A stretch of 6,932 bases of DNA from Bifidobacteriaceae bacterium. GTDB lineage: Bacteria; Actinomycetota; Actinomycetes; Actinomycetales; WQXJ01. The notes under the pieces were generated by a model, which did not search any database, was not told where the DNA came from, and saw only the letters and a list, made by a program, of their open reading frames with translations. The stretch lies in contig JAITJY010000445.1 of the NCBI GenBank assembly GCA_031278675.1, positions 1 to 6,932 of the forward strand, given 5' to 3'. The translations under genes were made by a program, and so were the position numbers. This document shows, piece after piece, positions 1 through 5,505 of the stretch. How positions within the stretch are numbered: position 1 is the first letter of the stretch; every line of letters starts with the position of its first letter.

Positions 1-179
1 TTTAGTGGGCGCTCGTGCCCCAATCGGTGGGCTTCGCGCACGCCCGCGCCCGGCACCTGGCCGCGCCCCGGCCAAGCCGTTAGCTCCGGGGCGGCCAGAC
101 CTCCGTCTTGCCAGCCACCACCCGCGACCGCGCGCGAATCGCACAGATCAGACGCGACACACCACTAGGCCAGTTTAGG
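1..179. other. Left-edge non-coding stretch
   Basis: I see no gene here. The frames that stay open are short, with no recognisable start or motif. A GC-rich imperfect stem lies at 59-96: the arms GGCCG and CCCCGG at 59-71 pair with CCGGGG and CGGCC at 86-96, with a 2-nt bulge and a 14-nt loop. It could end a gene lying to the left of the window, but there is no T-run on either side. The C-terminus of a plus-strand gene cut by the left edge cannot be excluded. Confidence 0.4.
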
Positions 180-227
180 CCCGCCGGACGATGCCGCAGG
201 GCCAATTTGAGCGGATCGTCCGGCGGG
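180..227 (-). terminator. Long bulged hairpin after the flavoprotein gene
   Basis: Positions 180-192 pair perfectly with 215-227 (13 bp; core CCGCCGGACGA / TCGTCCGGCGG). After a single bulged G at 193 the stem continues as CCGC 194-197 with GCGG 211-214, leaving a 13-nt loop. It begins 14 bp past the stop codon of the minus-strand flavoprotein gene, the expected place for an intrinsic terminator. No U-run follows on the minus strand (the RNA continues CCUAAACUGG), so it would be one of the U-poor terminators common in GC-rich actinobacteria, or an mRNA 3' stabiliser. Confidence 0.6.
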
Positions 228-241
228 GTTCAGGTCGGCTG

Positions 242-1921
242 CTATTCGATCCCGGTGGCGATCGGCTGACCGGAGGCGAGGAGGCCTGCCACGCGGCCAG
301 TGGTGATGGCGCGGCCCAGGCTCATGCCGGGAATGATCAGCGGATATTCAACCCCGCCGAAATAATTGCCCTGGCAGTTGCCCACCACATAGAGTCCCTC
401 GATGACAGCGTCATCCTCGTCGAGCGCCTGATAGTTGCCGTTGGCGACTATCCCGGACAGGGCGCACAGCACGCCCGGTTGGCGGGCGATGGCGTAGAAC
501 GGCGCCTGCCGGACCGGCTTGAGCATCGAGGCGGGCTTCCCGAAATCGTCGTCATATCCGGCATCGCATAAGACGTTGTAGCGCTCCACGGTCGCGGTCA
601 ATGCGTCAGCGGGCAGCCCGGCGGCCTCAGCGAGGCCCGCGATCGTGTCAGCCTTGAACACGAAGCCTTCGGCTACGGCGGCATCGACCGCCTCAGCGGG
701 GTCTGTTCCAAGGAACGCGCCGCGCATCATCCCTTCGCCCATTTGCATGTAATCGGTGCGATAGTTGTCATCGAAAACCTGGTAGTGGGTGTAATCAGGT
801 TGATTCATGTCTTGGCCCCACAGTTGGCCGTATTCCACATCTTCGTTGGAGAAACGCACACCGCGTTTGTTGACGAAAAGCCAAGGGATGCCGGACCCCG
901 GTACGTCCGGGACAGCGATCGGCGGGTCGTAGTGGATGGCGGAGCAATGCGGTGACAGTTGCATCTTGCCGCCGACATACATACCCATATAGTGCCCGTC
1001 GCCCTTGTTCAATTCCGGGCGCGGATAAGCGTGCAGCAAACCCTCGGCGTAAGGCATGTATTCGGCGCGCAGCACCGGGTTGTTGCCGTATTCGCCGGCC
1101 GCCAGGATCACTGCGTCCGAGGCGTTGAATCTGATGTATTCGTCCGCCTCATTTTTGGCGATGGCGCCGCTGACACGGCCCGTGTTGTCGGCATCGCGAA
1201 TAATCTGGACGGCCGGTGTGCTGTAGTAGACCTTGCCGCCTTTTTCTTCGGTATAGTCCAGCAGCCATTGCGCCAAGGCCTGCATTTGGCCCAGCCACAT
1301 GTGTACCACCGGATAGGAGTAGGTGAAGTTCTCGGCTTCATAGGCAGGTCCAGGCGCCGGGCCGAAGACGGGCCCAACTCCTTCGACATCGTTGGTCAGC
1401 GGGATGAGCCAGTCCATGGTTGGCCCCGAGTTGTAGACCCAGGTCTTGAGCAGGGTCAGGTCCGACCGGTTCTCCTGTTCGCGGTTCCACGCCGAGACCG
1501 CTTCCCACGGGTCGAAGGAGACACCGGCTTCCTGGGCCACCTTCGAGTTCCAGGCTGCGGCGCCAATGCCGTTCGAGAACGCCACATCCGCTTTTTGCAG
1601 AACTGCGACGTTCTTGCCCGCTTCGGCCGCTGTGGCCGCCGCCACCGAACCGGAGATGCCCCCGCCGATCACGACGATCTCAACGTCGATCGTTTCTTTG
1701 ATTTCCGAATCCGGAATGGGTTTCATGACGGCGATGGAGCCGCCAAGGTCTTGTTCCGGCGTGTCCGGGGCGCCGGAGGCGCCAGCGCCCGTTGGATCGT
1801 CGCTGGTGCTTTCCGGCGTGCATGCGGCTACCACTCCGGTCACGGCGACACCCGCTCCGACCAGCGCCGCGCCTTTCAAGAAGCTCCGGCGGTCAGTTAG
1901 TTTCGATGTGGGTCTTTGCAT
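242..1921 (-). CDS. Tat-exported FAD-binding reductase (fumarate/urocanate reductase superfamily), predicted lipoprotein
   Basis: 559 residues from ATG at 1921, preceded by GAAGGG about 9 nt upstream. The start is fixed by the leader, which must be N-terminal: twin arginines in DRRSFLKGA (R11, R12), a hydrophobic stretch at 18-33, and lipobox VAAC with C34. A low-complexity linker (35-60) follows. The mature domain is the FAD_binding_2 fold: VIGGGISG (84-91) is the GxGxxG dinucleotide site, VILAAGEYGNN (271-281) the second FAD motif, NKRGVRFSNE (351-360) the conserved RF.NE segment, ERYN...GYDDDFGK (446-462) the capping-domain signature, and IEGLYVVGNCQGN through PGMSLGRAITTGRVAG (508-546) the C-terminal FAD-binding end. 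It should reduce a small, probably unsaturated, acceptor outside the membrane. No CxxCH haem motif or N-terminal FMN-binding domain is present and no cytochrome partner is adjacent, so the electron donor is unknown. The family resembles the many flavoproteins of Eggerthella-type bacteria. The substrate cannot be read from sequence. Confidence 0.88.
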   Translation of the reverse strand: MQRPTSKLTDRRSFLKGAALVGAGVAVTGVVAACTPESTSDDPTGAGASGAPDTPEQDLGGSIAVMKPIPDSEIKETIDVEIVVIGGGISGSVAAATAAEAGKNVAVLQKADVAFSNGIGAAAWNSKVAQEAGVSFDPWEAVSAWNREQENRSDLTLLKTWVYNSGPTMDWLIPLTNDVEGVGPVFGPAPGPAYEAENFTYSYPVVHMWLGQMQALAQWLLDYTEEKGGKVYYSTPAVQIIRDADNTGRVSGAIAKNEADEYIRFNASDAVILAAGEYGNNPVLRAEYMPYAEGLLHAYPRPELNKGDGHYMGMYVGGKMQLSPHCSAIHYDPPIAVPDVPGSGIPWLFVNKRGVRFSNEDVEYGQLWGQDMNQPDYTHYQVFDDNYRTDYMQMGEGMMRGAFLGTDPAEAVDAAVAEGFVFKADTIAGLAEAAGLPADALTATVERYNVLCDAGYDDDFGKPASMLKPVRQAPFYAIARQPGVLCALSGIVANGNYQALDEDDAVIEGLYVVGNCQGNYFGGVEYPLIIPGMSLGRAITTGRVAGLLASGQPIATGIE

Positions 1922-1978
1922 TGGTCTTTCCCTTCTGTTGGTTTCGGTAAATGAGTCGGACTTGTCATGTGTTGCTGG

Positions 1979-2146
1979 GCACTGCGTGGTGGGCGCTGCG
2001 TGGTGGACACTGCGTGATGAGCGCTGCGTGGTGGGCACTGCGTGGTGGGCACTGCGTGGTGGGCACTGCGTGGTGGGCGCTGCGTGGTGGGCACTGCGTG
2101 GTGGACACTGCGTGATGAGCGCTGCGTGGTGGGCACTGCGTGGTGG
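1979..2146. repeat. 14-bp tandem repeat, 12 units, upstream of the flavoprotein gene
   Basis: Twelve head-to-tail 14-mers start at 1979 and every 14 bp to 2133. There are three variants: A gcactgcgtggtgg, B gcgctgcgtggtgg, and C acactgcgtgatga, which differs from A by three G-to-A changes. The order is A B C B A A A B A C B A. A degenerate copy precedes (about 1965-1978) and a decayed one follows from 2147. The array ends 57 bp before the flavoprotein start codon. It has no stop in any minus-strand frame, which produces a false 113-residue extension of that gene. The period is not a multiple of three and there is no codon bias, so it is non-coding. Copy number probably varies between strains. 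Confidence 0.95.
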
Positions 2147-2162
2147 ACACCGGCAAGCAAGG

Positions 2163-2242
2163 GGTTGGTTTGATTGGCGACGGGCTGGTTTGATTGGCGA
2201 CGGGCTGGTTTGATAGGCGACTAGTTGGTTTGATGAGCAGGC
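2163..2242. repeat. 20-bp tandem repeat, 4 units
   Basis: Units start at 2163, 2183, 2203 and 2223. The core is GGYTGGTTTGATTGGCGACG; the first two differ at one base, the third carries T-to-A and G-to-T changes, and the fourth is the most diverged. It lies 16 bp beyond the 14-bp array and is unrelated to it in sequence, period or base composition. It sits in the LysR-flavoprotein gap and so may be part of the flavoprotein promoter region or 5' leader. Confidence 0.9.
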
Positions 2243-2440
2243 GAATTGAGGGATGGCCAAGTATGAGCTATGCGCTCAAGACGACTCCAGCCACAAGTTT
2301 CTTGTTTCAGCATGCCAAAGCACACAATTCACGGGAAACAACAAGATGGCGTACGCCACTACAACTGGCAGGCGTCACGGGTAGGGCTCTGGTCCGGCCC
2401 CGCGCGCAGATCGGCGAGGCGTGGATGGCAGACACGGCTG
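2243..2440. other. Rest of the LysR-flavoprotein intergenic gap
   Basis: With the two arrays this completes a 519-bp gap between two same-strand genes. The less GC-rich part (about 2265-2350) is the likeliest site of the flavoprotein promoter, although I cannot pick a convincing -35/-10 pair. It contains the dyad TGAGC-TATGC-GCTCA (2264-2278) and, at 2391-2420, a copy of part of the LysR coding end. Short open frames here on the plus strand have no start context or recognisable protein. Confidence 0.5.
2264..2278. promoter_or_regulatory. Possible LysR-type operator dyad
   Basis: Perfect inverted repeat TGAGC-N5-GCTCA. LysR regulators bind short interrupted dyads, classically T-N11-A. This one is T-N13-A, so the fit is loose. 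Its place between the LysR gene and its presumed target is suggestive, but it lies 343 bp from the flavoprotein start, so this is inference only. Confidence 0.25.
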
Positions 2441-2481
2441 TCATGGCGCAGGGTCCGGCCACGCACGCAGATAGGCGACGC
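2391..2481. repeat. Imperfect 30-bp direct repeat, 61 bp apart, one copy in the LysR 3' end
   Basis: Positions 2391-2420 and 2452-2481 share 26 of 30 bases; both begin GGTCCGGCC and contain CGCAGAT and GGCGA. The right copy codes for the AYLRAWPD region of LysR and the left copy lies past its stop codon. The offset of 61 is not a multiple of three, so the left copy is frame-shifted relative to the gene. It looks like a local duplication or the remnant of an older gene end. Confidence 0.75.
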
Positions 2482-3358
2482 ACGCCTCGATCAGGTGGCG
2501 CTGTGGATGGTCCGCCCGGTAAACAAAATGGGCGGTCCAAAGGTAATCATCGGCGGCGGCGACAGGAATGAGTTTGGCTCGCTGCTCGTCGATTTCTAGG
2601 GCGGAGTTCGCCGGTACAACGATCACGCCGTGATTGCGGTAGACGGCACTCAGGGCGGTGGAAAACGAGGTGCTCATCTTGGCCAACCGCGACGGGCGGG
2701 CGTCGGAGCGGTCGAACCAAAGCTCAAATTGTGCGGAAACCGAATGATTGTCCGGTGGCACAATGACGGTCTGCGAGCACAGATCGGCGAGAGTTATCTC
2801 TGGTTGATTAGCCAACGAATTGTCCGTTGAGACAATGACGGTGCTGCCTGCCGAAGCCAATGGTATGCGAACATAGCCGGCATCAAGGCCATAGGCGCTA
2901 ACGCACGCTAGATCAATCTGCTCGGCTTGGAGAAGCTTTGTGGCGTCATCGTCGCAGCGTTCGACATAACTGAAATCGATTTCAGAATGCGCCCCGGCAT
3001 AGCTTTCCAGCGCCTGGAATGACAAAGGGGCGCCCTTCTCCGCGATTAGCGGTGCGGCGATCCCGAGGCGTAGCGTCTCGCGGTTGGTCTCTGAAAAAGC
3101 CCGCATTTCCCGTTCTAGGTTTTCGAGCCGGGCTAGGATTTCGGTGCTCTGGTTGAACAGCAACTCGCCGGCCGGGGTGAGGTCAACCCCCGTGCTGGTG
3201 CGCTCAAAGAGACGCAGTTTGAAGTGTTGTTCGAGCCTGCAAATTGCCCGTGACAGGCCCTGTTGGGTGATGAAGAGGTGTTGGGCGGCCTTACGGGTGC
3301 TGCCAGATTTACTGACCGCCACAAAGTACTCGAGCGATTTACCATCAACGACTGTCAT
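2441..3358 (-). CDS. LysR-family transcriptional regulator
   Basis: 305 residues, the normal LysR length. The ATG at 3358 has a strong Shine-Dalgarno GGGAGG six bases upstream, and the usual LysR N-terminus (MTVVDGKSLEYFVAVSKSGS) begins exactly there; an upstream in-frame ATG would add 47 non-conserved residues. The winged helix-turn-helix covers about 1-62: KSGSTRKAAQHLFITQQGLSRAICRLEQ, then LFERTSTGVDLTPAGE. A linker helix (about 63-92) leads to a periplasmic-binding-protein-like effector domain (about 95-300). It probably senses a small ligand in the cytoplasm and controls the downstream same-strand flavoprotein, or the divergent M20 gene. The gene is visibly less GC-rich than its right neighbours (2761-2820 is 50% GC; 4081-4140 is 75%), which fits acquisition together with the flavoprotein. 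The ligand is unknown. Confidence 0.92.
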   Translation of the reverse strand: MTVVDGKSLEYFVAVSKSGSTRKAAQHLFITQQGLSRAICRLEQHFKLRLFERTSTGVDLTPAGELLFNQSTEILARLENLEREMRAFSETNRETLRLGIAAPLIAEKGAPLSFQALESYAGAHSEIDFSYVERCDDDATKLLQAEQIDLACVSAYGLDAGYVRIPLASAGSTVIVSTDNSLANQPEITLADLCSQTVIVPPDNHSVSAQFELWFDRSDARPSRLAKMSTSFSTALSAVYRNHGVIVVPANSALEIDEQRAKLIPVAAADDYLWTAHFVYRADHPQRHLIEACVAYLRAWPDPAP

Positions 3359-3424
3359 GCGCGACCTCCCGAGATGATGGGCTGTTCCAACCCAGCCTAC
3401 GCGCTCTTGGCGTCTTTGGCTGGG

Positions 3425-3430
3425 ACAATA
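3425..3430 (-). promoter_or_regulatory. Candidate -10 element for the LysR gene
   Basis: On the minus strand this reads TATTGT, a fair -10 hexamer, 66 bp upstream of the LysR start and leaving room for the clear Shine-Dalgarno. The place where the -35 should be is occupied by the phased GCATGC boxes. There is no good TTGACA. Weak support. Confidence 0.3.
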
Positions 3431-3459
3431 CGCATGCAAGACGCATGCAAGGCGCATGC
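3431..3459. promoter_or_regulatory. Three GCATGC palindromes phased at 11 bp, candidate operator
   Basis: CGCATGC occurs at 3431, 3442 and 3453, the first two followed by AAG. Identical 6-bp palindromes on one helical face, next to a candidate LysR -10 and in the divergent LysR/M20 gap, are the layout expected for cooperative regulator binding, for example LysR autoregulation. The 11-bp spacing matches the array at 3497-3638, so it may instead be a relic of slippage. Confidence 0.4.
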
Positions 3460-3496
3460 CATACCCATCCGGCCCCCCCGGAACCCAGCTCAGCCC

Positions 3497-3638
3497 CATC
3501 CGGAGCCGACCCGAAGCCTACCCAGGGCCCACCCAGAGCCGACCCGAAGCCTACCCAGGGCCCTCACCCCGGGCCCACCCAGAACCCCGGAGCCCACCCG
3601 AAGCCCACCCAGAGCCCACCCGGAGCCCACCCAGGGCC
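3497..3638. repeat. 11-bp-period tandem array upstream of the M20 gene
   Basis: About 13 units of the type cacccagagcc run from 3497 to 3638, with variants gacccgaagcc, tacccagggcc and cacccggagcc. One unit (3563-3575) carries a 2-bp insertion and one (3587-3594) a 3-bp deletion. A 33-bp higher-order period is visible: the 23 bp at 3508-3530 recur exactly at 3541-3563. The strands are strongly asymmetric, with G concentrated on the minus strand. Proline-rich open frames across it are products of the repeat. It ends 55 bp before the candidate M20 -10. Confidence 0.92.
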
Positions 3639-3693
3639 GAGATGGAACCGAGACAGGCCGCCGCACCACGCCCGCAGGTGGCCCCCGCCCGGC

Positions 3694-3699
3694 TAGCGT
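3694..3699 (+). promoter_or_regulatory. -10 element of the M20 gene, leaderless start
   Basis: TAGCGT is followed by exactly six bases (TGAGAC) and then the GTG start codon, the geometry of actinobacterial leaderless transcripts in which transcription starts at the first base of the start codon. No Shine-Dalgarno sequence is present. No convincing -35 is seen. Confidence 0.6.
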
Positions 3700-3705
3700 T
3701 GAGAC

Positions 3706-5016
3706 GTGGACACCCAATTGGCCGATGACGCGCTAGCCATCACACGGGACCTCATCCGTTTCGCCACCACCAACACCGGCGACGAACGCTCCACCGGTGA
3801 GCGGGCTGCCGCCGAATACGTCGTCGGCTTGCTGGAGGACCTGGGCTTGGAGCCGGGCTACTACGAATCCGAGCCAGGCCGGGCCAGCGTGGTGGTGCGG
3901 ATCGAAGGAAGCGACGCGACGAAGCCGGCGTTGGTGTTGCACGGCCACCTGGATGTGGTGCCGGCGGACGGCACCGAATGGGACGCCGACCCGTTCGCCG
4001 CAGAAATCCGGGACGGCGAACTGTGGGGGCGCGGTGCGGTCGACATGAAAGACATGGACGGGATGATCCTCAGTGTGTTGCGGGCCTGGCACCGGGCGGG
4101 CATCAAGCCGGGGCGGGACCTGGTGGTGGCGTTCTTCGCTGACGAAGAGGCGGGCGGGCGCCTCGGGAGCCATTGGCTGGTGACCCACCATCCGGAGTTG
4201 TTCCACGGAGCCAGTCAGGCGGTCAGCGAGGTCGGGGGTTTCTCGGTCAGTGTGGCCGGTCAGCGCGCCTACTTGGTGCAAACCGCTGAGAAGGGGATTG
4301 CCTGGCTGCGTCTGATCTCGCGGGGCACACCGGGACACGGCAGCGCCATCAACACCGATAATGCTGTTAAGCACCTGGTTGAGGCGCTCACCCGGATTGC
4401 GGCGCATCCTTGGCCGGTCAGGCTGACACCAACGGTGCGGGCGCTGCTGCAAGGCATCAGCGAGCTAACCGGTCTGCGGGCGGATCTCGATGATCCGGGG
4501 GCCTTGCACCAGTTGTTTGATGCACTGGGCCCGGCGCAACGCTTCGTGGCTGCGTCTACCTCGACGGTGGCGAACCCGACCTCGTTGGCGGCGGGCGGCA
4601 AGGTCAATGTGATCCCGTCGAGCGCGGTCGGAACGGTTGACATGCGGCCGCTCCCGGGCGCAGCCGAAGAGGCCCTTGCGCTGGTCAAAGCTTTGGCGGG
4701 ACCGTCGGTCCGGGTCGAGTTGATCAATCAGGACCGGGCGTTGGAAGCGCCGTTCGACACACCTGTGGTAGATGCGATGCGCCTAGCCCTGGACGCAGCC
4801 GATCCGACCTGCGTGGTTCTGCCGTACATGCTGGCCGGCGGCACCGACGGCAAGGCCCTGGACCGGTTGGGCATCAAGAGTTACGGGTTTGTGCCGCTCA
4901 AACTCCCGGCGGGGTTCGATTTCACGGCGATGTTCCATGGCGTCAATGAACGAGTCCCGGTGGACTCGCTGCGATGGGGCGCAGGGGTATTGGAACACTT
5001 CCTGAGGAATGTTTGA
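3706..5016 (+). CDS. M20-family zinc metallohydrolase (dapE/carboxypeptidase-like)
   Basis: 436 residues from GTG at 3706. A two-zinc M20 hydrolase that should cleave an amide bond of a peptide or N-acyl amino acid in the cytoplasm; no signal peptide or membrane segment is seen. All expected residues are present: HGHLDVVP gives ligand H81 and D83; GRGAVDMK gives bridging D113; ADEEAGG gives general base E147 and ligand E148; SEVGG gives ligand E175; FHGVNE gives ligand H411. The inserted dimerisation domain (about 195-310) carries GTPGHGS with H211, which completes the active site of the partner subunit. It matches the broad actinobacterial M20 group that includes Rv2141c. Substrate specificity (dipeptide, acyl amino acid or succinyl-diaminopimelate) cannot be assigned, so no symbol is given. 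It is divergent from the LysR gene and is followed after 78 bp by the small acidic gene on the same strand. Confidence 0.93.
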   Translation: MDTQLADDALAITRDLIRFATTNTGDERSTGERAAAEYVVGLLEDLGLEPGYYESEPGRASVVVRIEGSDATKPALVLHGHLDVVPADGTEWDADPFAAEIRDGELWGRGAVDMKDMDGMILSVLRAWHRAGIKPGRDLVVAFFADEEAGGRLGSHWLVTHHPELFHGASQAVSEVGGFSVSVAGQRAYLVQTAEKGIAWLRLISRGTPGHGSAINTDNAVKHLVEALTRIAAHPWPVRLTPTVRALLQGISELTGLRADLDDPGALHQLFDALGPAQRFVAASTSTVANPTSLAAGGKVNVIPSSAVGTVDMRPLPGAAEEALALVKALAGPSVRVELINQDRALEAPFDTPVVDAMRLALDAADPTCVVLPYMLAGGTDGKALDRLGIKSYGFVPLKLPAGFDFTAMFHGVNERVPVDSLRWGAGVLEHFLRNV

Positions 5017-5067
5017 AGGCTACCTGGACGCACCAACACGAATCGCTGGTCTTCACCAATGGCAATG

Positions 5068-5088
5068 ACCGGTCAAAACCGGTACGGT
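5068..5088 (+). promoter_or_regulatory. Promoter/dyad before the small acidic gene
   Basis: TACGGT (5083-5088) is followed by six bases and then ATG at 5095, the leaderless spacing seen at the M20 and uppP genes. TGGCAA (5060-5065) lies 17 bp upstream as a poor -35. Overlapping the spacer, ACCGGT-CAAA-ACCGGT (5068-5083) forms a 6-bp stem with a tetraloop; it could be an operator or, in mRNA reading through from M20, a small hairpin. Confidence 0.45.
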
Positions 5089-5094
5089 CGAAGA

Positions 5095-5376
5095 ATGAAC
5101 GCCGAACCTCGTGTCGCACTGCAACGCCTCGTTGCTGCCTTAGAACGTCATCTCGAAGCAGTGGCAAGTGGCCGCGGCGATCAAGACCCCTCCTACCAGG
5201 CCGCATACAAGCAGCTGGTTGAGGCTTTTGAGGCCTACGATGACGCGCTGTATGACGCGTACGCCGCAGACACGCCGTTCTTGGTCTACGAAGATGACGA
5301 AGACCTGCTTGACGAGGATCTTGAAGAGGATCTTGAAGACGACCTCGAAGACGACCCGGAAGCGGAAGCTTTCTAG
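5095..5376 (+). CDS. Small conserved protein with acidic tail, function unknown
   Basis: 93 residues from ATG at 5095. An in-frame ATG 36 bp upstream is less likely because MNAEPRVALQRL is where I expect family members to start, and the leaderless -10 fits this codon. Residues 1-60 look helical: an amphipathic helix (RVALQRLVAALERHLEAVAS) and a second one rich in aromatic residues (QAAYKQLVEAFEAYDDALYDAYA). Residues 65-93 are almost all Asp/Glu with a DLE(E/D)D repeat encoded by 12-bp tandem units. No signal peptide, membrane segment or Cys is present. I recall similar short proteins beside M20 and aldo/keto reductase genes in Actinomycetes, sometimes labelled 'primosomal protein' without evidence. 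The acidic tail could mimic nucleic acid or bind a basic partner; this is speculation. Confidence 0.8.
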   Translation: MNAEPRVALQRLVAALERHLEAVASGRGDQDPSYQAAYKQLVEAFEAYDDALYDAYAADTPFLVYEDDEDLLDEDLEEDLEDDLEDDPEAEAF

Positions 5377-5394
5377 GACGGTGCCCGCGCAGGC

Positions 5395-5472
5395 GAGAGC
5401 GAAGCTCTCACCAGCGGAAACGTGGCAGGCAAGCGCTGTCGGACGCCGTTGGAGGGCGTTGCTCAACGCTCT
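5395..5472 (+). terminator. Two hairpins between convergent genes
   Basis: GAGAGC-GAA-GCTCTC (5395-5409) is a 6-bp stem beginning 18 bp after the acidic-gene stop. AGGGCGTT-GCTC-AACGCTCT (5453-5472) is an 8-bp stem with one G.U pair and a tetraloop. Neither is followed by a T-run. Placement between convergent genes favours transcription termination for the plus-strand genes. Confidence 0.45.
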
Positions 5473-5480
5473 GCCCGGGC

Positions 5481-5505
5481 GTCAGCGGCGCGGGAGGCCG
5501 CTGAC
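5481..5505 (-). terminator. 9-bp hairpin over the aldo/keto reductase stop codon
   Basis: GTCAGCGGC (5481-5489) pairs perfectly with GCCGCTGAC (5497-5505), with a 7-nt loop. It covers the last codons and TGA of the minus-strand gene. A perfect palindrome GCCCGGGC (5473-5480) abuts it. There is no U-run. It could act for both converging transcripts, but since it lies inside the coding end it may only fold after translation. Confidence 0.4.

Noticed and set aside
959..1900. Long plus-strand open frames opposite the flavoprotein
   Set aside because: They are shadows of a gene with clear FAD motifs on the other strand, with no recognisable domain of their own.
1979..2146. 14-bp array as a CRISPR or as a repeat-protein gene
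   Set aside because: Units are directly adjacent with no spacers. Frames rotate because 14 is not a multiple of three, and no frame has a credible start and codon use.
1922..2260. N-terminal extension of 113 residues on the flavoprotein, with 14-residue repeats
   Set aside because: The frame is open only because the 14-bp array lacks stops on the minus strand. The Tat/lipobox leader must be N-terminal, and ATG at 1921 has a good ribosome binding site.
2425..2444. Hairpin at the LysR stop as a terminator
   Set aside because: On the transcribed minus strand one pair becomes a C-A mismatch, the stem is short and no U-run follows.
3359..3499. 47-residue upstream extension of the LysR gene
   Set aside because: LysR proteins begin close to the helix-turn-helix, and GGGAGG lies six bases before ATG 3358.
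3263..3736. Proline-rich plus-strand proteins across the 11-bp array
   Set aside because: They are products of a C-rich repeat, overlap the LysR N-terminus or the M20 start, and lack a ribosome binding site or homology I recognise.
3733..4452. Minus-strand open frame opposite the M20 gene
   Set aside because: The plus strand carries all the M20 metal ligands; the antisense frame is the usual GC-rich shadow.
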